This document shows, in pieces, positions 34,205 to 47,900 of a stretch of 64,000 nt of DNA (position 1 is its first letter; every line of letters starts with the position of its first letter). The notes under the pieces are model-generated. The model saw only the letters and a list, made by a program, of their open reading frames with translations. It was not told the origin of the DNA and ran no database searches. Position numbers and translations under genes: made by a program. The stretch spans positions 62,001 through 126,000 of the forward strand of contig WNNJ02002443.1 in assembly GCA_012934845.2 (NCBI GenBank), in the 5' to 3' direction. The DNA comes from Pomphorhynchus laevis (Eukaryota; Acanthocephala; Palaeacanthocephala; Echinorhynchida; Pomphorhynchidae).

Positions 34205-37200
34205 TTAAAGAATAGTGAACGCTTCAATCGTGTATTCATTCATCCTGATCTCTCAACTGTAGAACAAGAGGCCCGAAAGGCACTTGTTGAACAGCTTAAG
34301 GAGGCTAGAGCTAAGAATCCTACTGAGCGTTATTTTATTCGTAATAATAGAGTTGTTCGTATTGGAGGGATACGTAAAGTGGGTAGTGTAGTGTCTCAAA
34401 GTAATCGCGGGGTAGATCCGACAAGAAACTGCAATGTATGACTAGCACCGACCGAACTCCTTCCAACTCACATGGTCTGTATCGAACCGTGTTCTGATTC
34501 ATCTTGTGTAGTTCGTACCAAATCATGCTATGATATTATGTGCTTACGTCGACTTTTGCTTTTTAATGTTGAATGTATTGAAACACTTTTGAAGGAAGGT
34601 TTCGGTACGTATCTCTCATCTTTTGATGTAGTTGTTCTAATTAAAACATTCGCTTCTTATTTTGTTTCGTTAAATGCATTTTATACATTCGAAGTTTTGG
34701 ATACTCTGGGTGATCGTGGTCGACCTCTCGGAGGTGTTCTTCTAGCAGTTAATTATTTATTTCGAGACTAGTCTTGTAAGACTACTGAAAACAGTGTTCC
34801 TAGACTCGCCAAACTTAGTTATAATTACGTGCTACTTCAACCCGTCATTAAATGATTGTGTTGTTATAAGTGAGCTTTTCGAACTTCTCGATGATGTTTC
34901 TTCCAATAAACCCCTTATCATAGCCGGTGACTTTAACGCGAATTCTAGCAAATATTCTCTTAAACTAGAGCTATTAATAGAGTTCTTCGCTTCGCACAAT
35001 CTAATTCTTCATGCCCCGATTGAAGGTTGGACGTATGAAATTGGTCAATCTAGAAGTTGTCTCGATTTAATCTTTACTAACACGGGTGTTCATAACATGT
35101 GCTTAGGTTTTAATTCCGCATGAATGCTACATCGAAAACACAAGCCATTCATATGCATATTTGACCGTCTTTTGGCTTCTCCAACTAAATTTCTTCCTAC
35201 ACAACACTCAAGTAGAAGGATATTTATCGATGCTTTCGATTCGAACGCATTAGAGACTGCTAAGCATTTTGTAAATGATGGCCGAATTTCGGCAAGTTAC
35301 TCGTTGGTTCGCGATGTTCTTCTATCTAAGAATAGACATAGTTCCTTATCTTCCCGTTTTTTTTGTTTAAATTACCATGCTACTTAAAACGACTGCAGAA
35401 AATATTAGTCTCTCTTTACAAGATAAATGAGTTTGCTCTCTCAAGAACAGATTTTGCAAACCTGCGAGCGTTTTAACCCTGTGGTGTGAAGTAGTTTAAG
35501 TTGATGATCTTATTTATTAGAGAGCGCAGATTGCTTATCAAGGCTGAGACTGCTCCGCGACTTGTGTGCGCTCAATCCTGTAAACTTGCTTCTCGTATAC
35601 CTTTGAATCAGTGGCGTCGCCACTTTGTAGAGATTCTAACTGACGACACTCCTTCGACTTTCAATTCCCAAAATCGCCCAATCTTTTGTCATCTCATTGA
35701 TACTGACCCGCTTAACTCATCGTTTACCGTAGATGAAATTGAATATTGTCTCCTCCACATGTCTGCTAGAAAAGCGCCAAGTATTGATCAATTGTGCGTT
35801 GAACATATCAGGCAGTCTTTCAGCTTACTCGCCAACTATTGGGTATCTTTCTTCAATGCAATTCTTAGGGGACAACCCATGCCTCTCGAGTGGCGCGTTG
35901 GCATCATTAAAGTACTTTAGAAGGGTTCAGAGGATCAATTATGCCAAGACTCTTACAGATGACTAACACTATTAAATCATTCATATAAACTGTTCTCAAA
36001 TCTGATAGCCTTGCTTTTATTAATGTTGCGTAGCGCTCTTCTACTCACTGAACAGCATGGGTTTCAAAAAGGTCATTCCACCTCTAGTATTCTTTTAATT
36101 CTAAGATCACATGTTCTTGCTTCTTTCTTAGACACTTTTCGTTGTATTCAGTATTTGTCGATTTCGCTAAAGCGTTTGACTCGATTGAAAGTTCTATGTT
36201 ATTGACAAAGCTTCACGATAGGGTTAACGTTCACAGCGATTTTCTATTTCTACTCGAAAGATTTCTACGTCCCAGTTCTTTACGAATATTCAACGGGGTA
36301 AATTAATCAGAATCGCTCACTGCTAGTCGCGGGGTCCAGCAAGGTGACAAACTCAGCCTACTTTTATTTGCATTTTTCATGATGGACCTTCCAGATTATA
36401 TTCGTTCTGCTGTGCCTGATATGTGGTCTATATCGTATGCTGACGATCTCGCATTAATTACTCTCAATAAAAACGCGGATAAATCGGCTATTTCAGCACT
36501 AGTGAAGTATTGTGATTCTGATAGACTAACGATTAATATCGCGAAAACAAGATTGTGAAATTTAGAAATGGTGGTCCACGTTGTCAAGATGATGTGCTGT
36601 TTATCGGGGGATATTCCTTTAGAGTTTGTTACTAGCTAGACATATCTCGGTTTTTTGCTCAATTCACGATGGCCCTTTAGAGCTCATCTACTGAAACAAT
36701 CATCGAAAGTGATAACTTCAGCTTACGCAGCTTCCAGGCTTGGTTCGATTTCCTATGATGGAGTGATTAAGTACTTTGACGTAATGCTTTCAATATTAAG
36801 TTATGGGCTTCGATGTTTCTGGTCGGATTTAACAACGACCGACTTTTAAATGATTGATAAGTGTTTCTGGCGTTTTCTAAAGCGAATTGTTGGTGTTTCT
36901 CCGAAGTCTTCGTCAACAGCCGTTGCTGTACTAAGCAGATCTTTCCCACTCTCAATAAAATTACGAAGAATGTTTAATCTAGATGAAACTGATAGCTACT
37001 TTACGAGCCTATATCTCTTCAATTTTAAGGTTGCAAAATTAGATCTCGATATATACATTTCTCCCGCTTACACGCAATCCGTTTGGAGGAACCCTAATTA
37101 TAGTAAGCGGCCGCTAATTTAGCGTTTGTCATTAGACGGATACCACAATAAATTTTGCTCAATTCGGCTTCCTTTTCATTCTCGCTGCGCGAATTGCTTT

Positions 37201-37470
37201 TGTCGATTTTGCTAGTAACAGTGCTCTGAGTTGCTACATGTTTTCAACTGCTCGTTTTTGTCATACTATGCCATTGAAACAGATTGATCAAGGGCTTTTG
37301 TAATTTCGTAAATGTTTATATGCAGTTTCTACACACCCATGCAAGGCAGTCATCATGTCCTGATTTCTCAGTGGATACAGCTCAACTTTTGTACTTTGAT
37401 TTTGATTTATTTATTTTGCCCTGTGCCGAGAGGCTTAAACGGGATAATAAATCTCTGCATTAATAATTAT
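34205..37470 (+). mobile_element. CR1/Jockey-like LINE, nearly full ORF2 but broken
   Basis: End of ORF1 (RVFIHPDLSTVEQEARKAL, to about 34440), endonuclease (VIITCYFNPSLND, PLIIAGDFNAN, SRSCLDLIFTN) and RT (SARKAPSIDQLCVEHI, EQHGFQKGHSTSSI, SRGVQQGDKLS, ISYADDLALIT, then CFWRFLKRIVGVSP). The 3' end carries aataaatctctgcattaat and AT repeats. Frame breaks occur roughly every 300 bp (open pieces at 34472-34771, 34794-35123, 35501-35920, 36850-37122). 5' truncated in ORF1. Confidence 0.88.
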
Positions 37471-37606
37471 TATTAATAATTAATAATTAGTAATTATTCA
37501 TATTATATATTATAATTATATAATAATATTATATTATTAATATTATAAATTATATATAATATAATATTATATATTATATTAAAATATATAATATTATATA
37601 TTGAAG

Positions 37607-40600
37607 ACCCCGCACTACCAATCGACAGCCAAACCACAAATGTTGATATCCCATGTCAACTGCCAATTACTGATGAAAGTACAAGGGGTACTTCAACTCA
37701 AGAATCCCAAGTAGAGAATCAACGTGTTCATGAATCGACAAGAAATGAACACTCTAATACTGCCGAATATAGAGATACGTTTCGTCCTACGTATAGACAT
37801 GAGCATGCTTGTGCATATTTGGAGGTCATCGGTTGGCGTCATAATCTCTTCTCGTTAACCCTCTGAAAAGAGAGTGAACTGTTCATCGATCTGATTAGTG
37901 AAAAGTATAAAAAGGTTGCAGATAAGTTAGACGGAGAGTACTTGGCATTGAAAGAAGTTACGGTAATATGTCAGTGCCTACTTCAACGAATTCCATCACG
38001 TAAGGTGCAATTGATAAGGAAAACGATAAAAGACGTCTTACACTATGGCATAGCGGTCAACTTCAGAACTTGCTGGACGAAACTCGTCTACTCCAACGAA
38101 AATGTATATTAAATACCAACATAGTCAAACGTGTTGACTGGAAAAAATGCTTCTCGTCATTGATCAAATCTGGTAATACCACTGCTGCGATCAAAACTCT
38201 GGAACAATCGGACACAGTCGATTGTCCGATATTTCATTGGGACGATGATTTCAACGGACGTAGTGTACGTGAGATATTTAGTGAAATGCATCCGGAGGGC
38301 ATGAACGCTGACCAAAAAGCATTACTGCAAAGGCCACTGCCAAATTGTGTCGTTCATCATGACGTTGTCTTTATCGTAATAGACGCGGACCATGTAATTG
38401 CTGCGGCCTTGAAGACTCGCGGAGGTGCTGGACCATCAGGGGTCACTGCCCATGAGTTCAAGCGAATGTTAACGACATTCAAGACTTATTCACGAAATTT
38501 GGCGGAGATAATCTCGCGTTTGGCATTTCGGATTGCGACGGATAAAATTGATTTTGACGTGTTGGAAGCTTTGGTCGCATCACGCCTTATCGTATTCAAC
38601 AAAAATCCTTGCGTCAGACCTATAGGGATATGAGAGGCACTAAGAAGAATCATATGCCAAACATTTGGGAATGTAGTCAAATCGGATCTTCAAGCTGTAG
38701 CAGGCCGTGAATATTGTGTGCTGCACAACGTGGTGGAATAGAATACGCGATCCACTCGTTATCAGAGCAATTCCACTCAAATTCTGAAATGGGGATTATC
38801 TCTATTGATGCCAAGAACGCGTTTAACAGGATCAGCTGAAAATTAACGCTAGCAAATATTTGGATGGTTTGTCCATCGATGGGTCGAATGCTTAATAACA
38901 TGTATGGAGGTCATGCGATCATGGTTGGAGATGGCGGTGAGATACTATCGAAAGAGGATTTTACCCAAGGCGACCCGCTTGCAATGGCTGCATTTGCAGC
39001 GGCATCGTTGACACTAATCAATAGAATACAAACAAGGATTCCGAGCATCACGCAACGATGGTTTGCAGATGACTCAACTTTTGTTGGATCGCTGGAAGAT
39101 TTGAGAGTTATTTGAGATATCTTGCAAACCACTGGTCCTCAATATGGGCACTTTGCCAACGACATAAAGAGTAGTCTTCTCTATCATCATTCATGTACCA
39201 AAGTCGCACATAAACTCTTCGCGGAAACGAATGTTTCGATGTCCAAACGCGGTGTGATACTGCTTGGAGCACACATGGGTTCCACTGACTTCGTTGAAGA
39301 GCAAGTGACGTGCGCTACTGGTCGATGGCAGAATATCGTATCAAAGATTAGTACTATCTCGGACGTTGATGCCCACTCCGCCTATGCGACTTATGTTCAT
39401 GCCTTCCAGTATAAACGGGTTAACCTTTTACGTACAACGGCGTGCTCTCCTGAATGGTTTAAACCGCTAGGTGATGATATCTTCAATGTATTTTCGTCTA
39501 AAACATTTGATCACCCCACTTCATCAATCATCAAATCAATATACACTCTTCCACCACTTATGGGCGGTCTTGGGATGATGAATCCCGTAAAGGAGACAGA
39601 ACATCAATATATGGCCTCTAAAATGCTGTGCAAAGCATACGATGATACTACACATCCAGTCCAAAGACATACTTAGCAGATGATGACAGCCAACACCATT
39701 AAGGACATGAACAACAAGCGCCACACCGATAAACTAAATGAGATAAACGAGTTTGGTACAGAAGGCATGTATAGACACCTACAGTTTGCTGGTTTAAAGG
39801 GTGCATCCAACTGGCTTACAGTACGACCACTAGAACAACAGGGGCTTCATCTTACGTCGAGAGAGTTTCGGGATGCTCTAGCCGCTCGCTTCAACTGGAA
39901 TCCCACAGGTATGGCGAAAAACTGTATTTGTGGCGACAATCAGAACATGACATATGATCTTTCCTGTAAAAGGGGTGTACTGCCTATTATCCGACACAAC
40001 GAAATTCGCGACATAATGACTGACACATTGACACTTGTATGCAATGGAGTGGTACTTGAACCTCAGCTGTAACCGGTACCCGAATCAATTCCTTTCCAAC
40101 GGGTCACAACTACAAGAAAACCAGATGCATGCCCGGATATCGTATGTTGCGGCCTGTTTGGCAGCAGGATGGAGCGAACGTTTTTTGACGTTTGTATTTT
40201 TAACAGCAATGCTCCATCATACCAGTCAAAATCCGCATCATCTTGCTTCGAGTATCACGAGACGCGAAAACGCAACAAATATGAAGAGCGAATAAATGAG
40301 TTGGACCACAGTACATTCTGTCAGATACTTATAGCCGCGACTGGTGGGATCGGACCATCAGCAGATGCCATGATCAAGACGATTGCGCGTAAACTAAACG
40401 AAAAAAGGAAACCCTATACGCGGATTATGTCACCTGGTTACGAACGAAAATAAGCCTATCCCGTGCTAGGGCAGTCTCAATGTGCTTACGAGCTCCCCGA
40501 TCCGCGCGACATTTACCTATTGTAACATCTTAGGACGTCCAAGCTCAAATACGGATAACACGGAATGCTATGTCGACAACCTCAAGAGACTTGTTTTATC

Positions 40601-40730
40601 AATGAGTTATTTAAGTCATTGACATATCGATTTCGAAATTAGCTGATTTTAATGATTGTTGCTCGCTAGGAGACGTTTGTAACATTGTATTTTGATTTTT
40701 GCTTTGACTAATAACTATGCTCTCTCAAAA
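37607..40730 (+). mobile_element. SLACS/CRE-like LINE with restriction-like endonuclease, most complete copy
   Basis: N-terminal region (from 37607), RT from 38070: GGAGPSGVTAHEFKRML, LIVFNKNPCVRPIGI, GIISIDAKNAFN, FTQGDPLAMAAFAAASL, RWFADDSTFVGS; thumb and linker GVILLGAHMGSTDF and LPPLMGGLGMMNP (39122-39676); nuclease end CPDIVCC, FFDVCIFNSNAPSY, ATGGIGPSADAMIKTIARKL and CLRAPRSARH (to about 40520). The PD and FxDV pair fits a PD-(D/E)xK fold. Only a handful of frame breaks. Flanked by AT repeats on both sides. Confidence 0.85.
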
Positions 40731-41099
40731 AATATTATATATAATATTATATAATAATATTAATATTAATTATTAATTATTATAAATAATAATATTAAAT
40801 TATTTACAAATATCATAATATATTTTGCACTAAAAAATAGTTATACAGTAGTGATCGATATTATTAATTACTTTATAATTAATAAAATTGATATCGTAAA
40901 TATTTTTATTTTGAAAAATATTTCTATTTTCCATAAATTTATAATTTATTATAAATTAACATAATGCATATACACATAATACATATTATAGATCCGATTA
41001 CGTTGTATTATGATCAATTAGCAATTGATTACAATTGTTAAATTGCAATTAATTAGCAATATTTATTGTACAAATTACGAGTGCATTTCCTTTTTCAAA

Positions 41100-41665
41100 A
41101 GGAAACTACAGAAGTACACAGCTTTCTGATGAGACCGGGTGTGTCACATTGCATGGCAGTATCTAACGAAAAAATACCAATATGTCAGGCTAGAATCTGA
41201 CATGTTGTGAGTCAAGGTGTATGGAGTTAGAAGTAATGGAATGATACCATTACTGCTATGAAATCACCTTGTGCGACCTTACAATATTGGCAAATAAATG
41301 AAAGAATTCATTAAAGGATCACCAGAACCGATTCTATGAACTCCTGATCACATCAGTGTTAAAATATAAAGAAATAATGCTTAAAATGCACATAGGAAAA
41401 AAGTGTTAAATATACGAAAGACAGCTTCAAATGTATCTAGGAAAATACGGTTTCAGAAATTCATTACATTGAAGGTTTCACGTGCTGAAGAATTTCTAGC
41501 TGTACTTGATAGTTAGCCTAGCTTTTAAGCCGTAAACACACGATCGAAAGAACCTAGGCTCAAATCTGAAGATTGTGTTCAAATGTGAACACAATCTTCT
41601 GATGTGTTTGGGTGAACCATCGCACGGCGGTAGCTGACGAAAGAATTAAATTATAAGATTAAATA
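41100..41665. repeat. Dispersed short repeat pieces
   Basis: Motifs such as gcatggcagtatctaacgaa (41148), cgcacggcggtagctgacga (41621) and aaatcaccttgtgcg (41260) recur near 42700 and 49650. One piece has a perfect 13-bp hairpin (gaagattgtgttc). The end gacgaaagaatt is close to the edge of the 45700 repeat. Family and ends are not clear. Confidence 0.45.
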
Positions 41666-41739
41666 AAACAATTTTGAAAAAATAAAAATCTTAGTTTATT
41701 AAATTTCCAGTTTATAAAGTTTTACTTTTAATAATGTAC

Positions 41740-41934
41740 CTTTTCACCATTTGAGATACTTAAATTCACATTTTTCAAAATAATATCGGAATCTTTACTA
41801 TATTGAAAACTCATGTCTTTCATTTCTAAAGCTGCAGACGATTTAAGCCAATCATCACCTGGATCAAATGGATTACTGCACTCAACCTCTGGTTCGAGTT
41901 TAGAATATTCAAGTACCCTTTCGACAGATATTAT
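41740..41934 (-). CDS. ABCC exon: start of NBD2; last exon found
   Basis: Encodes [15 protein letters not shown] and [20 protein letters not shown], ending GEK|gtacat just before the expected Walker A. The donor is sound, so transcription should continue, but no following exon was found. Confidence 0.93.
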
Positions 41935-44900
41935 CTAAAAATTGAATTATAATAAAGATTAAAAGGCCATTCGTAACATTGTGAAAATTTTAATGAAATT
42001 ATTTATAATTTTTAATTAAACAGTTGTTACTTTGGATAAAGTGACAATTGCTTTAGATAGCTAAAGCAATTTATGTTTTTTGAAGTTTTAAATATTAAAC
42101 AGGTATGATATCAAAACACAAAATTCAATCAAAATATGTGCTCAGATAGAAAATAAAATATAAAGTGTCCAAATATAAAATTCCTTAAAATAATCAAAAA
42201 TTAAAGTAATTAATAAATTTAACTATGATTTGAGATTATAATAATCAATAAAGTATCTAATGAATGTAAAACTATCGAAAGGTCATTTGTCATGCCAAAT
42301 AAGAAATTAGAAATTAACAAATTTTATACTATATATAAATAAAAAATAATGATAAATAATTTTCATATAAGATTTTATATAATTTATATCAAATTAAAAA
42401 TTTGATATTATTAAAAATTTTTAAATAAAAAAAAACAAATTTTATTTTTTATTTTTATTATTTTTTATTTTAATATTAAAATTAATATTTTAATTTTTTA
42501 TTTTTTATTTTAATCATATTTTAATTATGTTAAAATATGAAAACTGCAAGTGCTTAACTGCTTTTCGTTAATCGGAAAGAATTTAGTACAGCTTTTATTT
42601 ACCAACACTAACAGAAAAAAATGCTAACACCTGCACTGCCATTTTAAGAACTTCTTCGGAGAAGAAAGTAATGGAAGGACACCGTAGCTGATTTCTGCTG
42701 CAAAATCACCTTGTGCTTTCGTAGATCAAGTTTAAATTTTTAAATATAAAAAACCAAATTTTATGAATTTTAAAAATCTGTTTTTAAAAATCAATAATTT
42801 TATAAAGTTCTACATTAAATCAGCGGATAAAAATAATTAAGTAACATAATAAGTAACATCAATAAGTCGTAATCATCAAAATAATGAAGCTCACGCACTG
42901 TCAATGATGTTAACGACTACAAGATTTACACTGATAATCCAAAAGTATTGAAAATATCGTTTAATCAGGAAAATCATCGCTCAGTGAAATACTGTCGAGT
43001 TGTATAAATTATATCATCAATCACGTTTTTATGAGTTTCAAATTACCATCACTAGACATTACCAAATTAATGGGTAAATTTTTACATTTAACTCTGTAAG
43101 TTATAAAAATTGTTTAAAGACCAAAAGTCATTTGCTGCAATTGAGACAATTTAAGCGGAATTTACTATCAAAAACATGTTCAAAGATGCGTTTAAAATTG
43201 CATATAAATACAAAAGAAAACACTTACGTGGCTAACAGTCTCTGCACTTTGTCGTACTGCCCATTGAAAAAGACCAAGCATAGTAATCGCATAGGAAATA
43301 GAAAGGCCGGCCTGTGATGTTGATATATTTAGTTCTTGCCAAATAAGAAAATAATAATAAAATTGCATCAATCCATGTTCTCACCATTTCCTAATCCGAT
43401 AAATGTAAATGTTGACATCAACACGAACAATGAAGATACTATTTCAAGACGAAGTTGAAACCATTTCTGTGTTGTTAGAAACATATTAAAGGCTTTGGTG
43501 TTATGGTCAAGGTGCTCCTCAAACTCCTTAATAAGCATTTCTTCCATCCCAAAAGCCCGAATGACTTGAAGTCCAAGTAAAGTATTATTTAAATGGGCAA
43601 ACACAGGAGTGCGAGCTATAGGAAGAGTAGCTTAAGGTTAAGTCTAACGACTAATTTACACAATTAAATGATGCTAAAGAATTTTCTTAAAAACAAAACG
43701 TACTTATAGCCTCAATACGCTTAACTTCTTGACTGCATTTAAGGTAAACGTTTCTTAGTAGCCAAGCAGCAACTATGTAAGGAATGATGACTATTAATGT
43801 GTACGGATTTACTATTGATATATAAATTAATAACCCAGCCACCAGCATACCACACTAAACATTACAAACAATCTATTACTTAAATTAAAAATTAGATCAT
43901 TAGAATAAAAGATAAAACTTAAAACTTTTGGAATTAAAAAATAATAAGTTAAATAATTTATTTAACTTTTGCAATTAAAAAAATTGTTTAACTCTTTTAT
44001 TTAAAGAATTTATTCATTTTTTTATATATGTGATTCATGTACTCAGATAACTCTAACTCGATACTCATTTAAATGTTAGATAATTAAAATAAAAGATAAT
44101 TAAATTAAATATTGTAATAATCGGATTGTCTATGGTAATGCAATTATTGATCAAAAATCAAATAATATTAGTCTAATGTTCGATCATAGATCTTTTGTGC
44201 TTATTCGAATTATTTTAATTTTTGAAATAGAATTTTTAAATAATCAATTACTTTAATTAAAAATTAGATAATTAGAATTATAAATTATAATAAAAATTAA
44301 AATTTTAGGAATTAAATTCCTAAATAAATAAATTATGAAATAAATGATAAATTAATTCTACATTAAATGTTTGCATTCTACAATCAAAGAATTGTAGAAT
44401 TAAGTCAATCTAACCAGCTAAATAACAAAACTGGACCAAGTGATTTTCATCACATCGCCCGAAGATGGCATTTAAATAATGATAAACGATATCCCCGTCA
44501 TTATTAACAAACTGACTGTTATCTATAGAAATTTTTCTAAATTTATTTTTATTTATTTAAATTTATTTTAGAAATTTGAAATTTATGTACATTTATCTGT
44601 AAGGTGACCGTACCTCAAGCGCATCCTGAATCATTTGTGGAATGATATCGTCCATAGCGCCAACATCTTTGCTGAATCGATTCAAAATTATTCCTAAGTT
44701 CACATTTTAAATAAGAAAAGTCGCAATCATTTTACCAATTGGATTAATCGAAAAGAAATGAAGTGGAGCGTGTAATATCTTCGTGAACATCTCATTGTGC
44801 AAAACCTTTGACGAGTTGACGACACACAATACATAGGCAACACATCGTAGTATTGAACAAAGAAGACTACCAACCGTTAAACCTAAAATGTCAAGTTTCA

Positions 44901-47900
44901 GTACAATTTTTTATAATTAAATATAAATTGAAAATCAAGTCCATTATTCAAACTTTTGTACATTTTCCAATAGGCATTTTTGTAAAAAAATCAGGAGTAA
45001 AAAGTTTAGAAAAAAGATTAGATTGTAAACTTTGTTCTATGAACGTGCATTTGCAGTCGCCACAATTAATGATGCGTTCAACTGGAAAAAATGTGAGTAT
45101 CCAATTTTCGTTTAAAGTCGAAACTTGTAATTTTAAGTTATTACCAGTTTAATTACCAATTAAACATATTTTGAAATTTTAAAAAATTAATTCTTTATTA
45201 CGATCATTTTCAACAATGCAATTGTAAAGCATCATATACTATTAAATAGAGTAATCACTGTTAATATCAATGTGTTAATGGGTCACCAATAATGGTTACT
45301 CATATTGAGTCGCTAATATTTTCATTCCACTCGCTGCTTTGTGGTTGCATTGAAGTTGCGGTAATAAAGTATTTTGCGATTAAACCTCTAATGCGATTAA
45401 ATGCGATTATCTAATGCGATTAAACCTCTTCACATAGGTCGCGATAAAAAATATTATTTAAATTATATACTTTTATCCATATAATTTTAAAATTATAATT
45501 ATATTTTACGAATTTCTTAATAATTCATAAGTTATGTATTTCTTGAGATATGCATTTCATAAAATATAATGCATAATACAATAATAATTCATTAATACAT
45601 ATATTTCATAATATACGTATTTCTTATACTTATTTCTTAATTATTTATAATACTTTTTCCCATGGAAAACTCAAACAAAAATTCATGCATTCACGATGAC
45701 AGATATATTAGTGATTGCGCTGGCATATACCAGTGCTATTTGCCGATAATCCTTATTGGTGAAGCATGTCGATAAGGTTTGCAATAATTAGAGCTTGACA
45801 ATGTCTAGCTCTAAGTATGCTTTGACATGCTCGTTCCGCCTGTCAGTCCTCCTCCTGCATCAGCAGTGGGAGATATCCGGTACTGATGGGTCCAAACAAT
45901 GACGAAACGGTACCTGGTATCGTTTTGTTAATTCTTTCGTAGCTGTCACATTGACATACAAACAAGTTCCCACATTCTCAATCTTTTCTCTTAAAATATA
46001 ATAAGATGGCAGATAAATAGAAAGAGCTGGCATTAGCCAGTGCTCTAAGCTAATGATCCTTTTAGTGAAACATGTGATACTTAGATTGCTAGAGCATGCC
46101 TAGCTCAAGGTATGCTTTGACATGCTCGTGCCCCCTTTAAGTCATCCTCTGCTTCCAGCTGTGGGAGGTACCCGGCACTTATGACTCAAAACAATGAGGA
46201 AATGGTACTGGTTATCGTTTTAATTCTTTGAATAATTAAATAGATTTGATATTTAATATTTAAATTAAATCTATTGAACACTTAACTAATTAATTCTATT
46301 CGAAAATAGATTAGAATACCAAATGAATAAAATTATTTTATATATAATATTAATGTCTTTGTATATGTAGCATGTATAAGTGAAACTAACTCTTCTTATC
46401 TTTTATATGTTGATGATCTGATTATATATTCGTTAAAAATAGGGGATGTGAGTTCAGAATTGGTGAGGCTCAAACTGTTTAGTATGGCGAATGGTTTGCA
46501 GATTAATCTAGCGAAAACTAGTGTTAAAATTCGAATGGGTGGTAGGCAATAACAAAATGATGTTTTTACCTATGACGGTATGAATTTGCAAATGTGTACG
46601 CAATTCTGCTATCTTATCTTTAATATATCCTCAAAGTGGAGTTTTACTATTTGATATAATAGTAAAAGTTTGTAAGTTTATAATGTTTGTAAGATTGTTT
46701 TTTGTATGATCAATCTTTTACGTTCAACAGACTATCCTGCAGCCACGAAATACTTTCAAATTATGTTTCTTCCAGAGGTTACATATGGGTAATCGGCAAT
46801 TTGGCAGGATTTGTCTATTCAGAATTTTGAGCAAATTGATAGAATAAAATAGAATTTCCTTAAATTCTTCTTTGGTATGTCCTGCAAGGTTTCGTCTTAC
46901 TAGAGATCAACCATTGTCGTTTATCCTGCAAAGACGTTTCTCCTTAATAGAGACTGCCGCGTTTCGTTCGCGTGTATCGAATTGGAATTCGAAGCAACTC
47001 TTACAGGATAGTGATATCCAATTTACGCCTGCCGTTGAATTCTCGAACATTTGAAAGTTTGGTAGTCAAAGAAAGCGAGCATGTATAATAAGATTTTCTC
47101 TTGACGGTTTTCATGGAAAACTTTGCTCAAATCGGATTATGTGCCATACATGAGAATCCGCCTGTATTTGTAAATACTCTTTATGTATGTACCAACAGCT
47201 CTTACATGCTCAATCTTGCATTCATTTAAAAACACTATCCTATTGCAGCTTAACGACATGTGAATTAGCATTATTAAAGTGGTTGATGTTTGCCTATTAA
47301 CGTTGTAGTGTGGTAATAACGATTTGATGTTGATCCTCCATCATCGCTCGTATCGGCAGAGAGTTATTATTTGCCGTGACGGCAAATGGTTGTTATTTTA
47401 AATAAATTATCTAAGATTAATTAATATAATTATTATTTTATCCGACTAGCTCGATGACTTTATCCGAGTAGCTCGACAATTACAATAACAAACTGACATC
47501 TTTGTATATAAACTGACTGTATGTTCTACCTCCATCGCTTACAAGCAAAGTGAGGAAAATTAAATTTCTCAGATTATAATAATTATTAAAAGATTTTTGT
47601 AGGACATTCGATTTTTGCTAGAATATAAATATTATGATTATAATTAGTATTATGAGTATATATATTAAAAATATTATGATTTAAATTTATCTGGTAAAAT
47701 GCATTTGGTGTCGAATTTATAAACATTTATAATTTATTACAATTTATTACCATAATAGCTTAATAAATTGTTAATTCTTTAATGCGAAGATTTTTAACTT
47801 TCTGAGTTTTTCATTATTTAATATTTTATATATTTTTTATATTAATAAATATATTATTTTATATTATATATTATTCAATATTTTATTACAGTTATTAAAT

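Noticed and set aside
41134-41180. CTGATGA followed 35 bases later by GAAA
   Set aside because: The sequence between cannot form stem II, so it is not a hammerhead core.
44853-45152. 99-codon plus-strand frame
   Set aside because: Overlaps antisense to an ABCC exon and its intron; no similarity to any family I know.
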